Shown: positions 8,846 through 19,347, numbered from the stretch's first letter. The stretch is DNA of 64,000 nucleotides from Dokdonella_A sp963758365 (GCA_963758365.1 CAVWVB010000001.1:1054001-1118000); one strand, 5' to 3'. Translations and numbers: made by a program. Notes: generated by a model from the sequence alone, not told the origin.

Positions 8846-10252
8846 ATGCCCCCGGTGACCTCCAACCGCGTCCTGCTCTGGCTCGTCGCCCTCGGCGTGT
8901 TCATGCAGATGCTCGACTCGACGATCGTCAATACCGCACTGCCGGGCATGGCCGCGAGCCTCGGCGAAAGCCCGTTGCGCATGCAATCGGTCGTGATTGC
9001 GTACGCGCTGACGATGGCGACGCTGATTCCCGCGTCGGGCTGGCTTGCGGACCGTTTTGGAACGCGTCGCGTGTTCTTCGTCGCGATCGTGATGTTCACC
9101 CTCGGCTCGCTGCTGTGTGCGCAGTCGCAGACCCTGACCCAGCTTGCCGCGTCGCGCGTCGTGCAGGGTGTCGGCGGGGCGATGCTGCTGCCGGTCGGGC
9201 GCCTCGCGGTGCTGCGCTCGGTGCCGCGCGCGGACTTCCTCGCGGCAATGAGCTTCGTCACGGTCCCGGGCCTGATCGGTCCCCTGATCGGCCCGACCCT
9301 CGGCGGCTGGCTCGTGCAGATCGCGTCCTGGCACTGGATCTTCCTGATCAACCTGCCGGTAGGACTCGTCGCCGGACTCGCCACGCTGCGCTACATGCCC
9401 GACGCGCGCCGTGCAGTCGCGCGCTTCGATTCGGGCGGCTTCCTGATGCTGTCCTTCAGCATGGTCACCGCATCGCTCGCGCTCGACGGGCTCTCCGGCC
9501 TCGGCTTGCGCCACGCGGGGGTCGTGTTGTTTTTCATCTCGGGCCTGGCGAGCTTCGTCGCGTACTGGCTGCATGCGACCCGCACGCCGCACCCGCTGTT
9601 CCCGCCCGCGCTGTTCGGCGTGCACAGCTACCGGGTCGGCGTGTTCGGCAACCTGTTCTCGCGCATCGGCAGCGGCAGCATGCCCTTCCTGATCCCGCTG
9701 CTGCTGCAGGTCGGCATCGGCTACACGCCGATGGAGGCCGGGCTGATGATGGTGCCGGTGACGATCGCGGGCATGGTCTCCAAGCGCCTCGTCGTGCCGC
9801 TCGTCGTCCGCTTCGGCTATCGCCGCGTGCTGCTCGGCAACACGCTGCTGGTCGGGCTCGCGATGGCGAGCTTCGCGCTGATCACGCCGGCCGGGCCGCT
9901 GTGGCTGCGCATCGTGCAGTTCGCCGCGTTCGGCATGGTCAACTCGCTGCAGTTCACCGCAATGAACACGGTCACGCTGCGCGACCTCGAGGGCGAACTT
10001 GCCAGTGGCGGCAACAGCCTGCTGTCGATGGTGATGATGCTGTCGATGAGCTTCGGCGTCGCCACCGCGAGCGGCCTGCTCACCGCGTTCACCGCGCTGG
10101 CGGGCTCGGAGCAGGGCGTCGGCGCGCTGCCCGCGTTCCACGCGACGTTCCTTTGCGTCGGCCTGGTTACCGCGCTGTCGGCATGGATTTTCTGGCAGCT
10201 TCCTCCCAAGCGCCGCCCGCCGGTCGCGGTCGCCGACGTCGGCATGGACTGA
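8846..10252 (+). CDS. MFS transporter, DHA2 (EmrB/QacA) family
   Basis: The 468-residue exporter has the 14-helix DHA2 layout. It starts with LLWLVALGVFMQMLDSTIVN, the motif of the first helix that carries the conserved Asp. SGWLADRFGTRR is motif A between helices 2 and 3. VVQGVGGAMLLPVGRLAVLR and GPTLGGWLVQIASWHWIFLI complete the N-half motifs. It resembles MdtD/YegB. The ATG at 8846 was chosen because the upstream in-frame extension from 8603 overlaps the parE promoter region and looks non-coding. It is transcribed divergently from parE across 272 bases in which I recognise no specific site. Confidence 0.88.
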   Translation: MPPVTSNRVLLWLVALGVFMQMLDSTIVNTALPGMAASLGESPLRMQSVVIAYALTMATLIPASGWLADRFGTRRVFFVAIVMFTLGSLLCAQSQTLTQLAASRVVQGVGGAMLLPVGRLAVLRSVPRADFLAAMSFVTVPGLIGPLIGPTLGGWLVQIASWHWIFLINLPVGLVAGLATLRYMPDARRAVARFDSGGFLMLSFSMVTASLALDGLSGLGLRHAGVVLFFISGLASFVAYWLHATRTPHPLFPPALFGVHSYRVGVFGNLFSRIGSGSMPFLIPLLLQVGIGYTPMEAGLMMVPVTIAGMVSKRLVVPLVVRFGYRRVLLGNTLLVGLAMASFALITPAGPLWLRIVQFAAFGMVNSLQFTAMNTVTLRDLEGELASGGNSLLSMVMMLSMSFGVATASGLLTAFTALAGSEQGVGALPAFHATFLCVGLVTALSAWIFWQLPPKRRPPVAVADVGMD

Positions 10253-10405
10253 GCGCGGTCGCGCGCAGTGGACCCGCATCGCCCCGTGCGGTCGCGTCCA
10301 TGCGTGGAGGGTCGCCTCGGCGGCGCGGGTGCGCCGCGCCGCGCCGGGGTCGCCCGCGCAGCGGCAAGTCGATAGAATAGGGGTTTCCAGCGGAACGTTT
10401 CGCCC

Positions 10406-12070
<1,665 letters not shown>

Positions 12071-12203
12071 GCCTTGCAAGGATTCCCTGCGCGCACGCCG
12101 GCAGCTCCGGCGCCTTCGGGTTCCCGCGTTCAGGACGCGCGCCTGGGGCGTCCGCCATTGCGAAGAACGCGCCTGCCGCCGCTCCCGCCCGGGCATGCGG
12201 TCG

Positions 12204-13034
12204 ATGAAGCTGTGCGGATTCGAGGTCGGTCTCGATCGGCCGCTGTTCCTGATCGCGGGTCCGTGCGTGATCGAGTCGATGCAGTTGCAGCTCGACACCG
12301 CGGGTCGGCTCAAGGACATCACCTCCCGTCTCGGCATTCCCTTCGTCTTCAAGTCGAGTTTCGACAAGGCCAACCGCACGTCGGGGACAAGCTACCGTGG
12401 GCCGGGGATCGAGCAGGGTCTTGAGGTGCTCGCCGAAGTCAGACGCCAGATCGGCGTGCCGGTACTGACGGATGTGCACGAGTACACGCCGCTCGACGAG
12501 GTCGCATCCGTCGTCGACGTGCTGCAGACGCCCGCGTTCCTGTGCCGTCAGACCGACTTCATCCAGAATGTCGCCAGGGCCGGCAAGCCGGTCAACATCA
12601 AGAAGGGCCAGTTTCTCTCGCCGTGGGAGATGAAGCATGTCGCCGCGAAGGCAAAGGCCGCGGGCAACGATGCGATCATGGTCTGCGAACGCGGCGCGAG
12701 CTTCGGCTACAACAACCTGGTCTCGGACATGCGCAGCCTCGCGGTCATGCGCGACACCGGCTGCCCGGTCGTGTTCGACGCGACCCACTCGGTGCAGCTG
12801 CCCGGCGGCGCGGACGGCAAGTCCGGCGGCCAGCGCGAATTCGTACCGGTGCTCGCGCGCGCCGCGGTCGCCGCCGGCATCGCGGGAATCTTCATGGAAA
12901 CCCATCCGGATCCGGACCAGGCGCTCAGCGATGGGCCGAATGCGTGGCCGCTGGACGCGATGGAGCGCCTGCTCGAGACCCTGGTCGAACTCGATCGCGT
13001 CGGCAAGCGGCGCGGATTCGACGCGGGCGCATGA
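12204..13034 (+). CDS. kdsA: 3-deoxy-8-phosphooctulonate synthase (KDO-8-phosphate synthase)
   Basis: KdsA condenses phosphoenolpyruvate with arabinose-5-phosphate to KDO-8-phosphate for the lipid A inner core. The 276-residue protein has LFLIAGPCVIES, FKSSFDKANRTS, TDVHE and KKGQFLSPWEMKH, all standard. The start at 12204 gives the family N-terminus MKLCGFEVG; an in-frame ATG lies three codons upstream. It follows pyrG by 133 bases and overlaps the next small gene by ATGA, so the two are translationally coupled. Confidence 0.96.
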   Translation: MKLCGFEVGLDRPLFLIAGPCVIESMQLQLDTAGRLKDITSRLGIPFVFKSSFDKANRTSGTSYRGPGIEQGLEVLAEVRRQIGVPVLTDVHEYTPLDEVASVVDVLQTPAFLCRQTDFIQNVARAGKPVNIKKGQFLSPWEMKHVAAKAKAAGNDAIMVCERGASFGYNNLVSDMRSLAVMRDTGCPVVFDATHSVQLPGGADGKSGGQREFVPVLARAAVAAGIAGIFMETHPDPDQALSDGPNAWPLDAMERLLETLVELDRVGKRRGFDAGA

Positions 13035-13351
13035 CACGATCCGCGCCCGGACTGGTCGTTCTGTATCGCTGGCGCCTCAAGCCCGGGAGCGAAGCGCGGT
13101 TCTGCGCGGCCTGGTCGACCGTCACGAGGATCCTGCGCGACGAACGCGGGTCGCTCGGTTCGCGGCTCCACCACGGCGATGACGGAATCTGTTACGCCTA
13201 CGCGCAGTGGCCCGATGCCGAGGCGCTCGCGGATGCATTCGCGCAGCCGGTGGACGCGGTCGCTTCCGCGCAGATGCGCGACCTCGTGATCGAGGATTTC
13301 GCGCCCGTGCGGCTGGTGCCGATTGCAGACCTCCTGGTGACTTGCCGATGA
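13031..13351 (+). CDS. Small ABM-fold (antibiotic biosynthesis monooxygenase-like) protein
   Basis: The 106-residue protein begins with a strand-loop-helix pattern, GLVVLYRWRLKPGSEARFCAAW, followed by RGSLGSRLHHGDDGICYAYAQW. This is the ferredoxin-like dimeric alpha/beta barrel of the ABM superfamily. Such folds include heme- and quinol-processing oxygenases as well as many proteins without known activity. The actual function is unknown. The ATG overlaps the kdsA stop codon and the gene ends 7 bases before eno, so it should be co-transcribed with both. Confidence 0.7.
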   Translation: MTRSAPGLVVLYRWRLKPGSEARFCAAWSTVTRILRDERGSLGSRLHHGDDGICYAYAQWPDAEALADAFAQPVDAVASAQMRDLVIEDFAPVRLVPIADLLVTCR

Positions 13352-13358
13352 GAATCCG

Positions 13359-14654
13359 ATGACTGCCATTGCACGAATCCACGCACGCGAAATCCTCGAT
13401 TCGCGCGGCAACCCGACCCTCGAGGCCGAAGTCACGCTTGCCGATGGTTCGTTTGGACGTGCCGCGGTGCCATCCGGCGCGTCGACCGGTTCGCGCGAAG
13501 CGGTGGAATTGCGCGACGGCGACCACGCGCGCTACCTCGGCAAGGGCGTGAAGAACGCGGTCGCGAACGTGAACACGACGATCGCGAGCGCGCTGAAGGG
13601 CTTCGATGCCGCTGATCAGCATGGGCTGGACGACAAGCTGATCGCGCTCGACGGCTCGCCGAACAAGGGCAGGCTCGGCGCGAATGCGCTGCTCGGCGTT
13701 TCGCTCGCGAACGCGCATGCGCTCGCGGCGTCGAAGCACATGCCGCTGTGGAGGCATCTGGCCGGCGATCGCGCAGCGCGGCTGCCGGTACCGATGATGA
13801 ACATCATCAACGGCGGGGCGCATGCGGACAACAACGTCGACCTGCAGGAATTCATGGTGTTGCCGGTCGGATTGCCGACATTTTCCGAGGCGTTGCGCGC
13901 GGGCGTCGAGATCTTCCATGCGCTGAAGGCGGTACTGAAAAAGCGCGGTCTCGCGACTGCGGTCGGCGACGAAGGCGGTTTCGCGCCGGACCTGAAATCC
14001 AACGAAGCGGCGATCGAGACCATCCTCGAAGCGATCGCAAAAGCCGGCTACAAGGCGGGCAGCGAGGTATACCTCGGTCTCGATGCGGCGAGCTCGGAAT
14101 TCTTCCGCGACGGTGCCTACTGCCTCGATGGCGAAGGCAAGGTGCTGCCGCCCGAGCAGTTCTGCGAATTCCTCGCCGACTGGTGCGCCAGGTACCCGAT
14201 CCTCAGCATCGAGGACGGGATGGCCGAAGGTGACCGGCGCGGCTGGCAGCTCCTGACGCGCATGCTAGGGAAAGAAATCCAGCTGGTCGGGGACGACAAT
14301 TTCGTGACCAATCCCGCGATCTTCCGCGAAGGCATTGCGGACGGCATTGCCAACGCGATCCTGATCAAGGTCAACCAGATCGGCACGCTGAGCGAAACCC
14401 TCGAGGCGATTGCGATGGCCGACGCGGCGAAGTATGCGGCCGTGATCTCGCACCGATCCGGCGAGACCGAGGACACCACGATCGCAGACCTCGCGGTCGC
14501 GACTACCGCGAGCCAGATCAAGACCGGTTCGCTGTGTCGTTCCGATCGGGTCGCCAAATACAACCAGCTCCTGCGCATCGAAGAGCAGCTTGGCGACCGC
14601 GCGCGGTATGCCGGCAGGGACGCATTCCCGAATCTCCCGAACTTCGGCCACTGA
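13359..14654 (+). CDS. eno: Enolase
   Basis: Enolase interconverts 2-phosphoglycerate and phosphoenolpyruvate in glycolysis and is often a degradosome partner. The 431-residue protein opens with AREILDSRGNPTLEAEV. It contains GASTGSREA and DEGGFAPDL, catalytic Lys near residue 337 in ILIKVNQIG, and the signature SHRSGETEDTTIADLAV. The Mg-binding segment reads GDDNFVTN rather than the usual GDDLFVTN, a local substitution that keeps the acidic residues. It sits immediately upstream of ftsB (12 bases), a common arrangement. Confidence 0.98.
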   Translation: MTAIARIHAREILDSRGNPTLEAEVTLADGSFGRAAVPSGASTGSREAVELRDGDHARYLGKGVKNAVANVNTTIASALKGFDAADQHGLDDKLIALDGSPNKGRLGANALLGVSLANAHALAASKHMPLWRHLAGDRAARLPVPMMNIINGGAHADNNVDLQEFMVLPVGLPTFSEALRAGVEIFHALKAVLKKRGLATAVGDEGGFAPDLKSNEAAIETILEAIAKAGYKAGSEVYLGLDAASSEFFRDGAYCLDGEGKVLPPEQFCEFLADWCARYPILSIEDGMAEGDRRGWQLLTRMLGKEIQLVGDDNFVTNPAIFREGIADGIANAILIKVNQIGTLSETLEAIAMADAAKYAAVISHRSGETEDTTIADLAVATTASQIKTGSLCRSDRVAKYNQLLRIEEQLGDRARYAGRDAFPNLPNFGH

Positions 14655-14666
14655 GGGACAACCCTG

Positions 14667-14987
14667 GTGTTGCGCTGGGTCGCCTTGCTCCTGCTGCTTG
14701 CGCTGATCGCTCTGCAGGTGCACCTGTGGACCGGACATGGCGGGATGCGCGATCTGTGGCGTCTGCGCGAGCGCGTCGAAAGCCAGAAGCTCGAAAACGC
14801 GACCCTGAAGAAGCGCAACGAGACCCTGTCCGCGGAGGTCGAGGACCTGAAGCACGGCAACGAGGCGATCGAGGAGCGTGCGCGCTCGGAGCTCGGTCTG
14901 CTCAAGCCGGGTGAAACCTTCTACCAGGTGGTCGAGCCGAATGGTGCCGCGACCGCTGACGACCCGGATGCGGATCGTGATCACTGA
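14667..14987 (+). CDS. ftsB: Cell division protein FtsB
   Basis: FtsB is a bitopic inner-membrane protein that links FtsL and FtsQ in the divisome. The 106-residue product has an N-terminal membrane helix (about residues 3-17). A leucine-rich coiled coil follows (RERVESQKLENATLKKRNET), then the ARSELGLLKPGETFYQVVE motif that defines the DivIC/FtsB family. The start is GTG. It lies between eno and ispD as in E. coli and overlaps the probable ispD start by 20 bases. Confidence 0.93.
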   Translation: MLRWVALLLLLALIALQVHLWTGHGGMRDLWRLRERVESQKLENATLKKRNETLSAEVEDLKHGNEAIEERARSELGLLKPGETFYQVVEPNGAATADDPDADRDH

Positions 14988-15693
14988 GTCGTTCTGGTGC
15001 GTCGTGCCTGCAGCCGGGCGTGGCACGCGTTTCGGCAGCGACCGGCCCAAGCAATACGTCGCGCTCGCGGGCAAGCCGCTGTTGCTGCGCACGCTCGAGC
15101 GCCTTGCCGCGTGTCCGAGCATCGGCGGCTTGATGGTGGTGCTGGCCGACCGCGATGCGCACTGGCCTGGTCTCGAGTCGATCGGCGGCAAACCGGTGCT
15201 TACCGCAATCGGTGCGGTCGAACGCAGCGGATCGGTACGCGCCGGACTCGATGCGCTCCCGGACTCGGTCGGCGCCGATGCGTTCGTGCTCGTGCACGAC
15301 GCGGCGCGGCCCTGCGTGTCCGCGGCGGACATCGAGCGGCTCGTCGCCCTTGGTGCGCCGGCAGGCGGCGCGCTGCTCGCGGCGCCACTGCGCGACACGC
15401 TCAAGCGCGCCGATCGCGCGGAGAGGGTGGTCGCGACCGAACCTCGCGAGGCGCGCTGGCGCGCGCTGACTCCGCAGATGTTCCGGCGCGCCGATCTGAC
15501 CCGGGCCCTGGCGCAGGCGGATGCCGACGGCATTGCGGTGACCGACGAGGCGATGGCAATGGAACATCTCGGCCATCGACCGCTGCTCGTCGAGGGTGCG
15601 GAGAGCAACGTCAAGGTGACGACCCTGGCTGATCTCGCACTGGCGGAGTATCTGCTGGGCCGGGATCCGGGATTCGGGAGTCAGGATTCCTGA
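14968..15693 (+). CDS. ispD: 2-C-methyl-D-erythritol 4-phosphate cytidylyltransferase
   Basis: IspD couples CTP to methylerythritol phosphate in the MEP isoprenoid pathway. The signature CTP-binding loop VPAAGRGTRFGSDRPKQY follows the N-terminus. VHDAARPCVS and ALTPQMFR are also conserved. I chose ATG 14968 (241 aa); GTG 14977 is a close alternative. The last residues, GRDPGFGSQDS, are encoded by ATTCGGG-type heptad repeats rather than by conserved sequence. ispF follows after 139 bases. Confidence 0.94.
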   Translation: MRIVITESFWCVVPAAGRGTRFGSDRPKQYVALAGKPLLLRTLERLAACPSIGGLMVVLADRDAHWPGLESIGGKPVLTAIGAVERSGSVRAGLDALPDSVGADAFVLVHDAARPCVSAADIERLVALGAPAGGALLAAPLRDTLKRADRAERVVATEPREARWRALTPQMFRRADLTRALAQADADGIAVTDEAMAMEHLGHRPLLVEGAESNVKVTTLADLALAEYLLGRDPGFGSQDS

Positions 15694-15796
15694 GGCGGGA
15701 GCGAGCGCCGCGCTTCCCGGCCGTGCAACGCGCCAGCACAGCTGCAAGGATCGCGCAGCCCATGCAGCCGCCCGCACGACTAGCGTGTAGTCTGTT

Positions 15797-15829
15797 CCCG
15801 AATCCCGAATCCCGAATCCCGAATCCCGA
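15797..15829 (+). repeat. Tandem heptad array (CCCGAAT x4) at the ispF start
   Basis: Four perfect copies of CCCGAAT run head to tail, followed by a partial CCCGA. The array ends 3 bases before the ispF ATG and fills the place where a Shine-Dalgarno sequence would be. Complementary GGGATTC-like units lie at 15668-15690 in the ispD 3' end, so the two could pair in the mRNA. Variants of the same heptad occur before sdhB, in the start of argG and just before argH. Confidence 0.85.
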
Positions 15830-15832
15830 CCC

Positions 15833-16387
15833 ATGCGCATCGGCCAAGGCATCGACGTTCACGCATTCGGACCCGGCGACCATGTCGTGCTCGCCGGGCT
15901 GCGCATTCCGCACGACCGCGGTCTGGTCGCGCATTCGGATGGTGACGTGGTGATTCATGCGCTCTGCGATGCGGTGCTCGGCGCACTCGCACTCGGCGAT
16001 ATCGGTCATCACTTTCCTGCCGACGATCCGCGCTGGAAGGATGTCGGCAGCCGCCATTTCCTGCTGCATTGTGCGTCGTTGATGATCGAGCGCGGTTACG
16101 CGATCGCGAATGCCGACGTCACCGTCGTTTGCGAGCGGCCGAAGATTGCGCCGCACGTGGAAACGATGCGGCGTCATCTTGCTGCCGATCTGGGCTGCCC
16201 GATCGGCGATGTCAGCATCAAGGCGACAACGACCGAGAAGCTCGGCCTGACCGGTCGTGGCGAGGGCATCGCCGCGTTCGCAGTGGCGCTTCTGCGTCGC
16301 AACCGCTCATCCGAAGCGGTCGCCCCGATCGAAGTTCCCGAACTCGAGGCTCTCGCGCGGCGCCTGGAGCCGGACGAGGAGACGTGA
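15833..16387 (+). CDS. ispF: 2-C-methyl-D-erythritol 2,4-cyclodiphosphate synthase
   Basis: IspF cyclises CDP-methylerythritol 2-phosphate in the MEP pathway, working as a zinc-dependent trimer. GQGIDVHAF carries metal ligands Asp8 and His10, AHSDGDVVIHALCDA follows, and the C-terminal TTTEKLGLTGRGEGIAA is the family signature. The 184 residues include a C-terminal extension of about 25 compared with the usual 157-160. The gene overlaps truD by GTGA. No Shine-Dalgarno is visible because the heptad array occupies that position. Confidence 0.96.
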   Translation: MRIGQGIDVHAFGPGDHVVLAGLRIPHDRGLVAHSDGDVVIHALCDAVLGALALGDIGHHFPADDPRWKDVGSRHFLLHCASLMIERGYAIANADVTVVCERPKIAPHVETMRRHLAADLGCPIGDVSIKATTTEKLGLTGRGEGIAAFAVALLRRNRSSEAVAPIEVPELEALARRLEPDEET

Positions 16388-17418
16388 GCGCGTGCCTGCC
16401 GCATGCGCACGGCGGACCGGTCATCACCGCGACGCTGCGCTACGAGCCGCGCGATTTCCGCGTCGATGAAGTGCTCGGGTTCGAGCCGAGCGGCTCGGGC
16501 GAGCACGTGTACCTGCGGATCGAGAAGACGTCCGCGAACACCGAATGGGTCGCGCAACGGCTGGCCGAAGCGGTCGGCATCGCATCGATCGCGGTTGGTT
16601 ACGCCGGCCTCAAGGACCGCAATGCGGTGACCCGCCAGACATTCAGCGTGCAGTTGCCGGGGCGCGCCGATCCGGACTGGTCGGCGCTCGCGATTCCCGG
16701 CGTGGTCATACTTGGGGCGACCCGTCACGATCGCAAGCTCAAGCGCGGCGCGCATCGCGGCAACCGTTTCCGGATCCGCCTGCGCGACGTGCGCGGCGAC
16801 TCGGAACGATTCGCAGCGCGCATCGCGCGAATTCGCGCGGTCGGCGTGCCGAACTATTTCGGTGCGCAGCGATTCGGGCTCGATGGCCGCAATCTCGCGC
16901 TCGCGGCCGCATTGTTCGGTGGCCGGAGGATGTCGCGCGCACAGCGCGGCTTCGCGTTGTCCGCCGCGCGGGCGGAGGTTTTCAATCGCGTACTGGCGCA
17001 GCGCGTCGCGGGCTCGACCTGGAATCGCGCCCTGGAGGGCGAGGTCTGGATGCTCGACGGCACGCGTGCGATCTTTGGACCCGAACCATGGAGCGACGAC
17101 CTCGCGCGTCGCGTCGAGGCGCTCGACATTCATCCGACCGGGCCGCTGTGGGGCCGCGGCGAGTTGCGCAGTGGTGCGGCGACGGCGGACCTCGAGCGCA
17201 TGAGCGCCGCCGCGTGCGCGGGCCTCGCTGAAGGCCTGGAGCAGGCCGGACTCGAGCACGCGCGCAGGGCGCTGCGACTGGCCGTGCGGGAGCTCGCGCT
17301 GGCACGCGAGCCGGACGGCGATCTGGTGCTCGAGTTCGCGCTCTGCGCGGGCGCTTTCGCTACCGTGGTGTTGCGCGAACTGTGCGAATCGGATGCCGTG
17401 GCGGCGGAAACAGGATGA
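16384..17418 (+). CDS. truD: tRNA pseudouridine(13) synthase
   Basis: TruD makes pseudouridine 13 in the D-arm of tRNA-Glu. The catalytic Asp lies in YAGLKDRNAVTRQTFSV. VPNYFGAQRFG and the inserted TRUD domain (about residues 150-290) are also present. The 344-residue frame starts at GTG 16384, overlapping the ispF stop, which places the conserved VITATLRYEPRDFRVDE near the N-terminus. The ispF-truD-surE order is typical of gammaproteobacteria. Confidence 0.94.
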   Translation: MSACLPHAHGGPVITATLRYEPRDFRVDEVLGFEPSGSGEHVYLRIEKTSANTEWVAQRLAEAVGIASIAVGYAGLKDRNAVTRQTFSVQLPGRADPDWSALAIPGVVILGATRHDRKLKRGAHRGNRFRIRLRDVRGDSERFAARIARIRAVGVPNYFGAQRFGLDGRNLALAAALFGGRRMSRAQRGFALSAARAEVFNRVLAQRVAGSTWNRALEGEVWMLDGTRAIFGPEPWSDDLARRVEALDIHPTGPLWGRGELRSGAATADLERMSAAACAGLAEGLEQAGLEHARRALRLAVRELALAREPDGDLVLEFALCAGAFATVVLRELCESDAVAAETG

Positions 17419-17529
17419 AGCGATCGTTTTCGTCGACAGACCGCACACCGGGCCCCGGCAACGGGTCTATAGTGCCTGCGCGGTCGATGCGATCGGCGCA
17501 GCGGCCGCGACTTAGAGGCGGAGGTCGGC

Positions 17530-17748
17530 ATGAGAACCCTCGCAATCAGCCTGCTCGTTGCAACCTGTTTCGGCCTTTCGGCCTGCGCGGGTCTGGTGGG
17601 TCCGAACGGCTCGACCCGTCCGGTCCATCTGGGTGGCGAGATCGACTACGGCAAAGTCATCGCGGTCAACCAATGGGCGGAACGGCGCGGTGCGACCGTG
17701 CTCTGGATCAACTATCCAGTGGTGCGGGACCGCAAGAACGACGGCTGA
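17530..17748 (+). CDS. Small predicted lipoprotein
   Basis: The 72-residue protein has a signal peptide MRTLAISLLVATCFGLSAC whose LSAC forms a lipobox at C19. About 53 mature residues follow, including GGEIDYGKVIAVNQWAERRG and ending in a charged tail. The sequence WAERRGATVLWINYP suggests a short beta structure. A GGAGG lies 8-12 bases upstream of the ATG. I do not recognise a family. It is placed between truD and the opposing smr gene. It is probably real because of the signal peptide and ribosome site. Confidence 0.7.
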   Translation: MRTLAISLLVATCFGLSACAGLVGPNGSTRPVHLGGEIDYGKVIAVNQWAERRGATVLWINYPVVRDRKNDG

Positions 17749-17844
17749 TTCCGCTGCGATAGGTTTGGCGCAGCGCGCGATGGCGGCTCGTGAAACGGGT
17801 CGCCAAACGAATCTTGCGCGCGCAAAGCGCGTGCTGCCGCTTCG

Positions 17845-18387
17845 CTATGGACCCTGCAACAGCACGAGTACCGCGCCCGTGCCGCCCTGTGCCGGCCGTG
17901 CCGACGTGAATGCGAGCACGTCGGCGCGGCGACGCAGCATGGTATCGGTCAGTTGCTTGAGCACCGGGCCGCGCGCCTTCGAACGCAGTCCCTTGCCATG
18001 CACGATCCGCACGCACAGCTCGCGCTGGCGACGGCAATCATCGAGAAATCGCCGGATTGCTTCGCGCGCGACCGTCGTCGACATTTCGTGCAGATCGATC
18101 TCGGCACGCACGCTGAATTGCCCGCGCCGCAGGCGTTGCAGCAGGCGCCGCGACTGCCCGGTCTTCAAGTGGATGATTTCTTCGCCGAACTCGATCGTTG
18201 CCGGATCCAGTTCGTGGGTCAGCAGCTCGTCGCGAACGCGGGCCTCGTCGAGACGTGCCTGGGTGGCCTCGGCAGCAGGTCGAGGCCGCGCCGGCGCGGG
18301 CGCACGTGATTTCCTGAGCGGCCGCACCTGACCAATCGCTTCGCGAAAGAGCTCTGCATCATCGCTGCGGTCAAGATCGGCGGACAT
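17845..18387 (-). CDS. Smr-domain protein (SmrA/SmrB-like endonuclease)
   Basis: The 180-residue protein has an N-terminal basic, proline-rich linker and a C-terminal Smr domain. The domain starts at IDLHEMSTTVAREAIRRFL and continues with VRIVHGKGLRSKARGPVLK. HGKG and the DLH motif are the core residues of Smr nucleases. In E. coli SmrB cleaves mRNA at collided ribosomes; this stand-alone architecture fits that group, but the role here is inferred. It interrupts the usual truD-surE order on the opposite strand. Confidence 0.88.
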   Translation of the reverse strand: MSADLDRSDDAELFREAIGQVRPLRKSRAPAPARPRPAAEATQARLDEARVRDELLTHELDPATIEFGEEIIHLKTGQSRRLLQRLRRGQFSVRAEIDLHEMSTTVAREAIRRFLDDCRRQRELCVRIVHGKGLRSKARGPVLKQLTDTMLRRRADVLAFTSARPAQGGTGAVLVLLQGP

Positions 18388-18560
18388 GTGTCGAGGCTAG
18401 CAGAACCACGCACTTTGGGTCGCCGGACCGCACCGGCGCGGGTCGAGGCTGCGTGCGCGTTCATGAATCCGTTATCATTCCGCGCTTCCGTGAGGAATCT
18501 TCAACCACAGCGCATCGCGCGCGCGTCCGGCGCGTGCACCGATGCCGCGCAGGGAACGGC

Positions 18561-19337
18561 ATGCGAGTTCTGGTCAGCAATGATGATGGCATCGATGCAC
18601 GCGGTATCGACGTGCTCGCGCGGCGTCTCGCGGCGGTCGGCGAAGTCACCGTCGTGGCACCCGACCGCGACCGCTCCGGAGCGAGCAATTCACTGACCCT
18701 GGACCAGCCGATCCGTGTCTCGCGCGTCGACGATCAGCGCTGGAGCGTTGCGGGCACGCCGACCGACTGCGTGCATCTGGCCCTGTCCGGCCTGCTCGAT
18801 CACGAGCCCGACATGGTGGTCTCGGGCATCAACAATGCGGCCAATCTCGGCGACGACGTGATCTACTCGGGCACGGTCTCGGCAGCGATGGAAGGCCGTT
18901 TTCTCGGCCTGCCTGCGATCGCGGTCTCGCTGGTCACGCCGGATCACCAGGGGCGCCACTACGACAGCGCGGCGGAGGCCGTACTGCTGCTGATGCGGCG
19001 CCTGCTGATTGACCCGCTGCCGGCCGACACGATACTCAATGTGAACGTGCCGGACCGGCCCTGGAAGGAAATGCGCGGTCTCGCCGTGACCCGGCTGGGC
19101 CGTCGCCATCGTTCCGCGCCCTGCATCGCCCAGACCGACCCGCGCGGCCGGCCCATCTACTGGATCGGACCCCCCGGTGAAGCCGCGGACGACGGCCCCG
19201 GTACCGATTTCAACGCGGTGCGCGACGGCTACGTATCGATCACGCCGATCCACGTCGACCTGACCCGGTTCCAGGCCCTGGAAAAGGTCAGCGGCTGGGT
19301 CGCGGCCTTGCAGCCGGGTTTGCAGGGCGCGGCATGA
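18561..19337 (+). CDS. surE: 5'/3'-nucleotidase SurE
   Basis: SurE is a metal-dependent phosphatase acting on nucleoside monophosphates and short polyphosphates, linked to stationary-phase survival. The 258-residue frame starts MRVLVSNDDGIDARGI, where the DD pair binds metal. APDRDRSGASNSLTL and VSGINNAANLGDDVIYSGTV complete the active site. ATG 18561 follows an AGGGAA ribosome site. A possible -10 TATCAT lies at 18473-18478. pcm follows after 10 bases. Confidence 0.97.
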   Translation: MRVLVSNDDGIDARGIDVLARRLAAVGEVTVVAPDRDRSGASNSLTLDQPIRVSRVDDQRWSVAGTPTDCVHLALSGLLDHEPDMVVSGINNAANLGDDVIYSGTVSAAMEGRFLGLPAIAVSLVTPDHQGRHYDSAAEAVLLLMRRLLIDPLPADTILNVNVPDRPWKEMRGLAVTRLGRRHRSAPCIAQTDPRGRPIYWIGPPGEAADDGPGTDFNAVRDGYVSITPIHVDLTRFQALEKVSGWVAALQPGLQGAA

Positions 19338-19347
19338 GCGAATTCCG

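Noticed and set aside
15797..15829. Heptad array as a CRISPR
   Set aside because: Units are 7 bases in direct tandem with no spacers.
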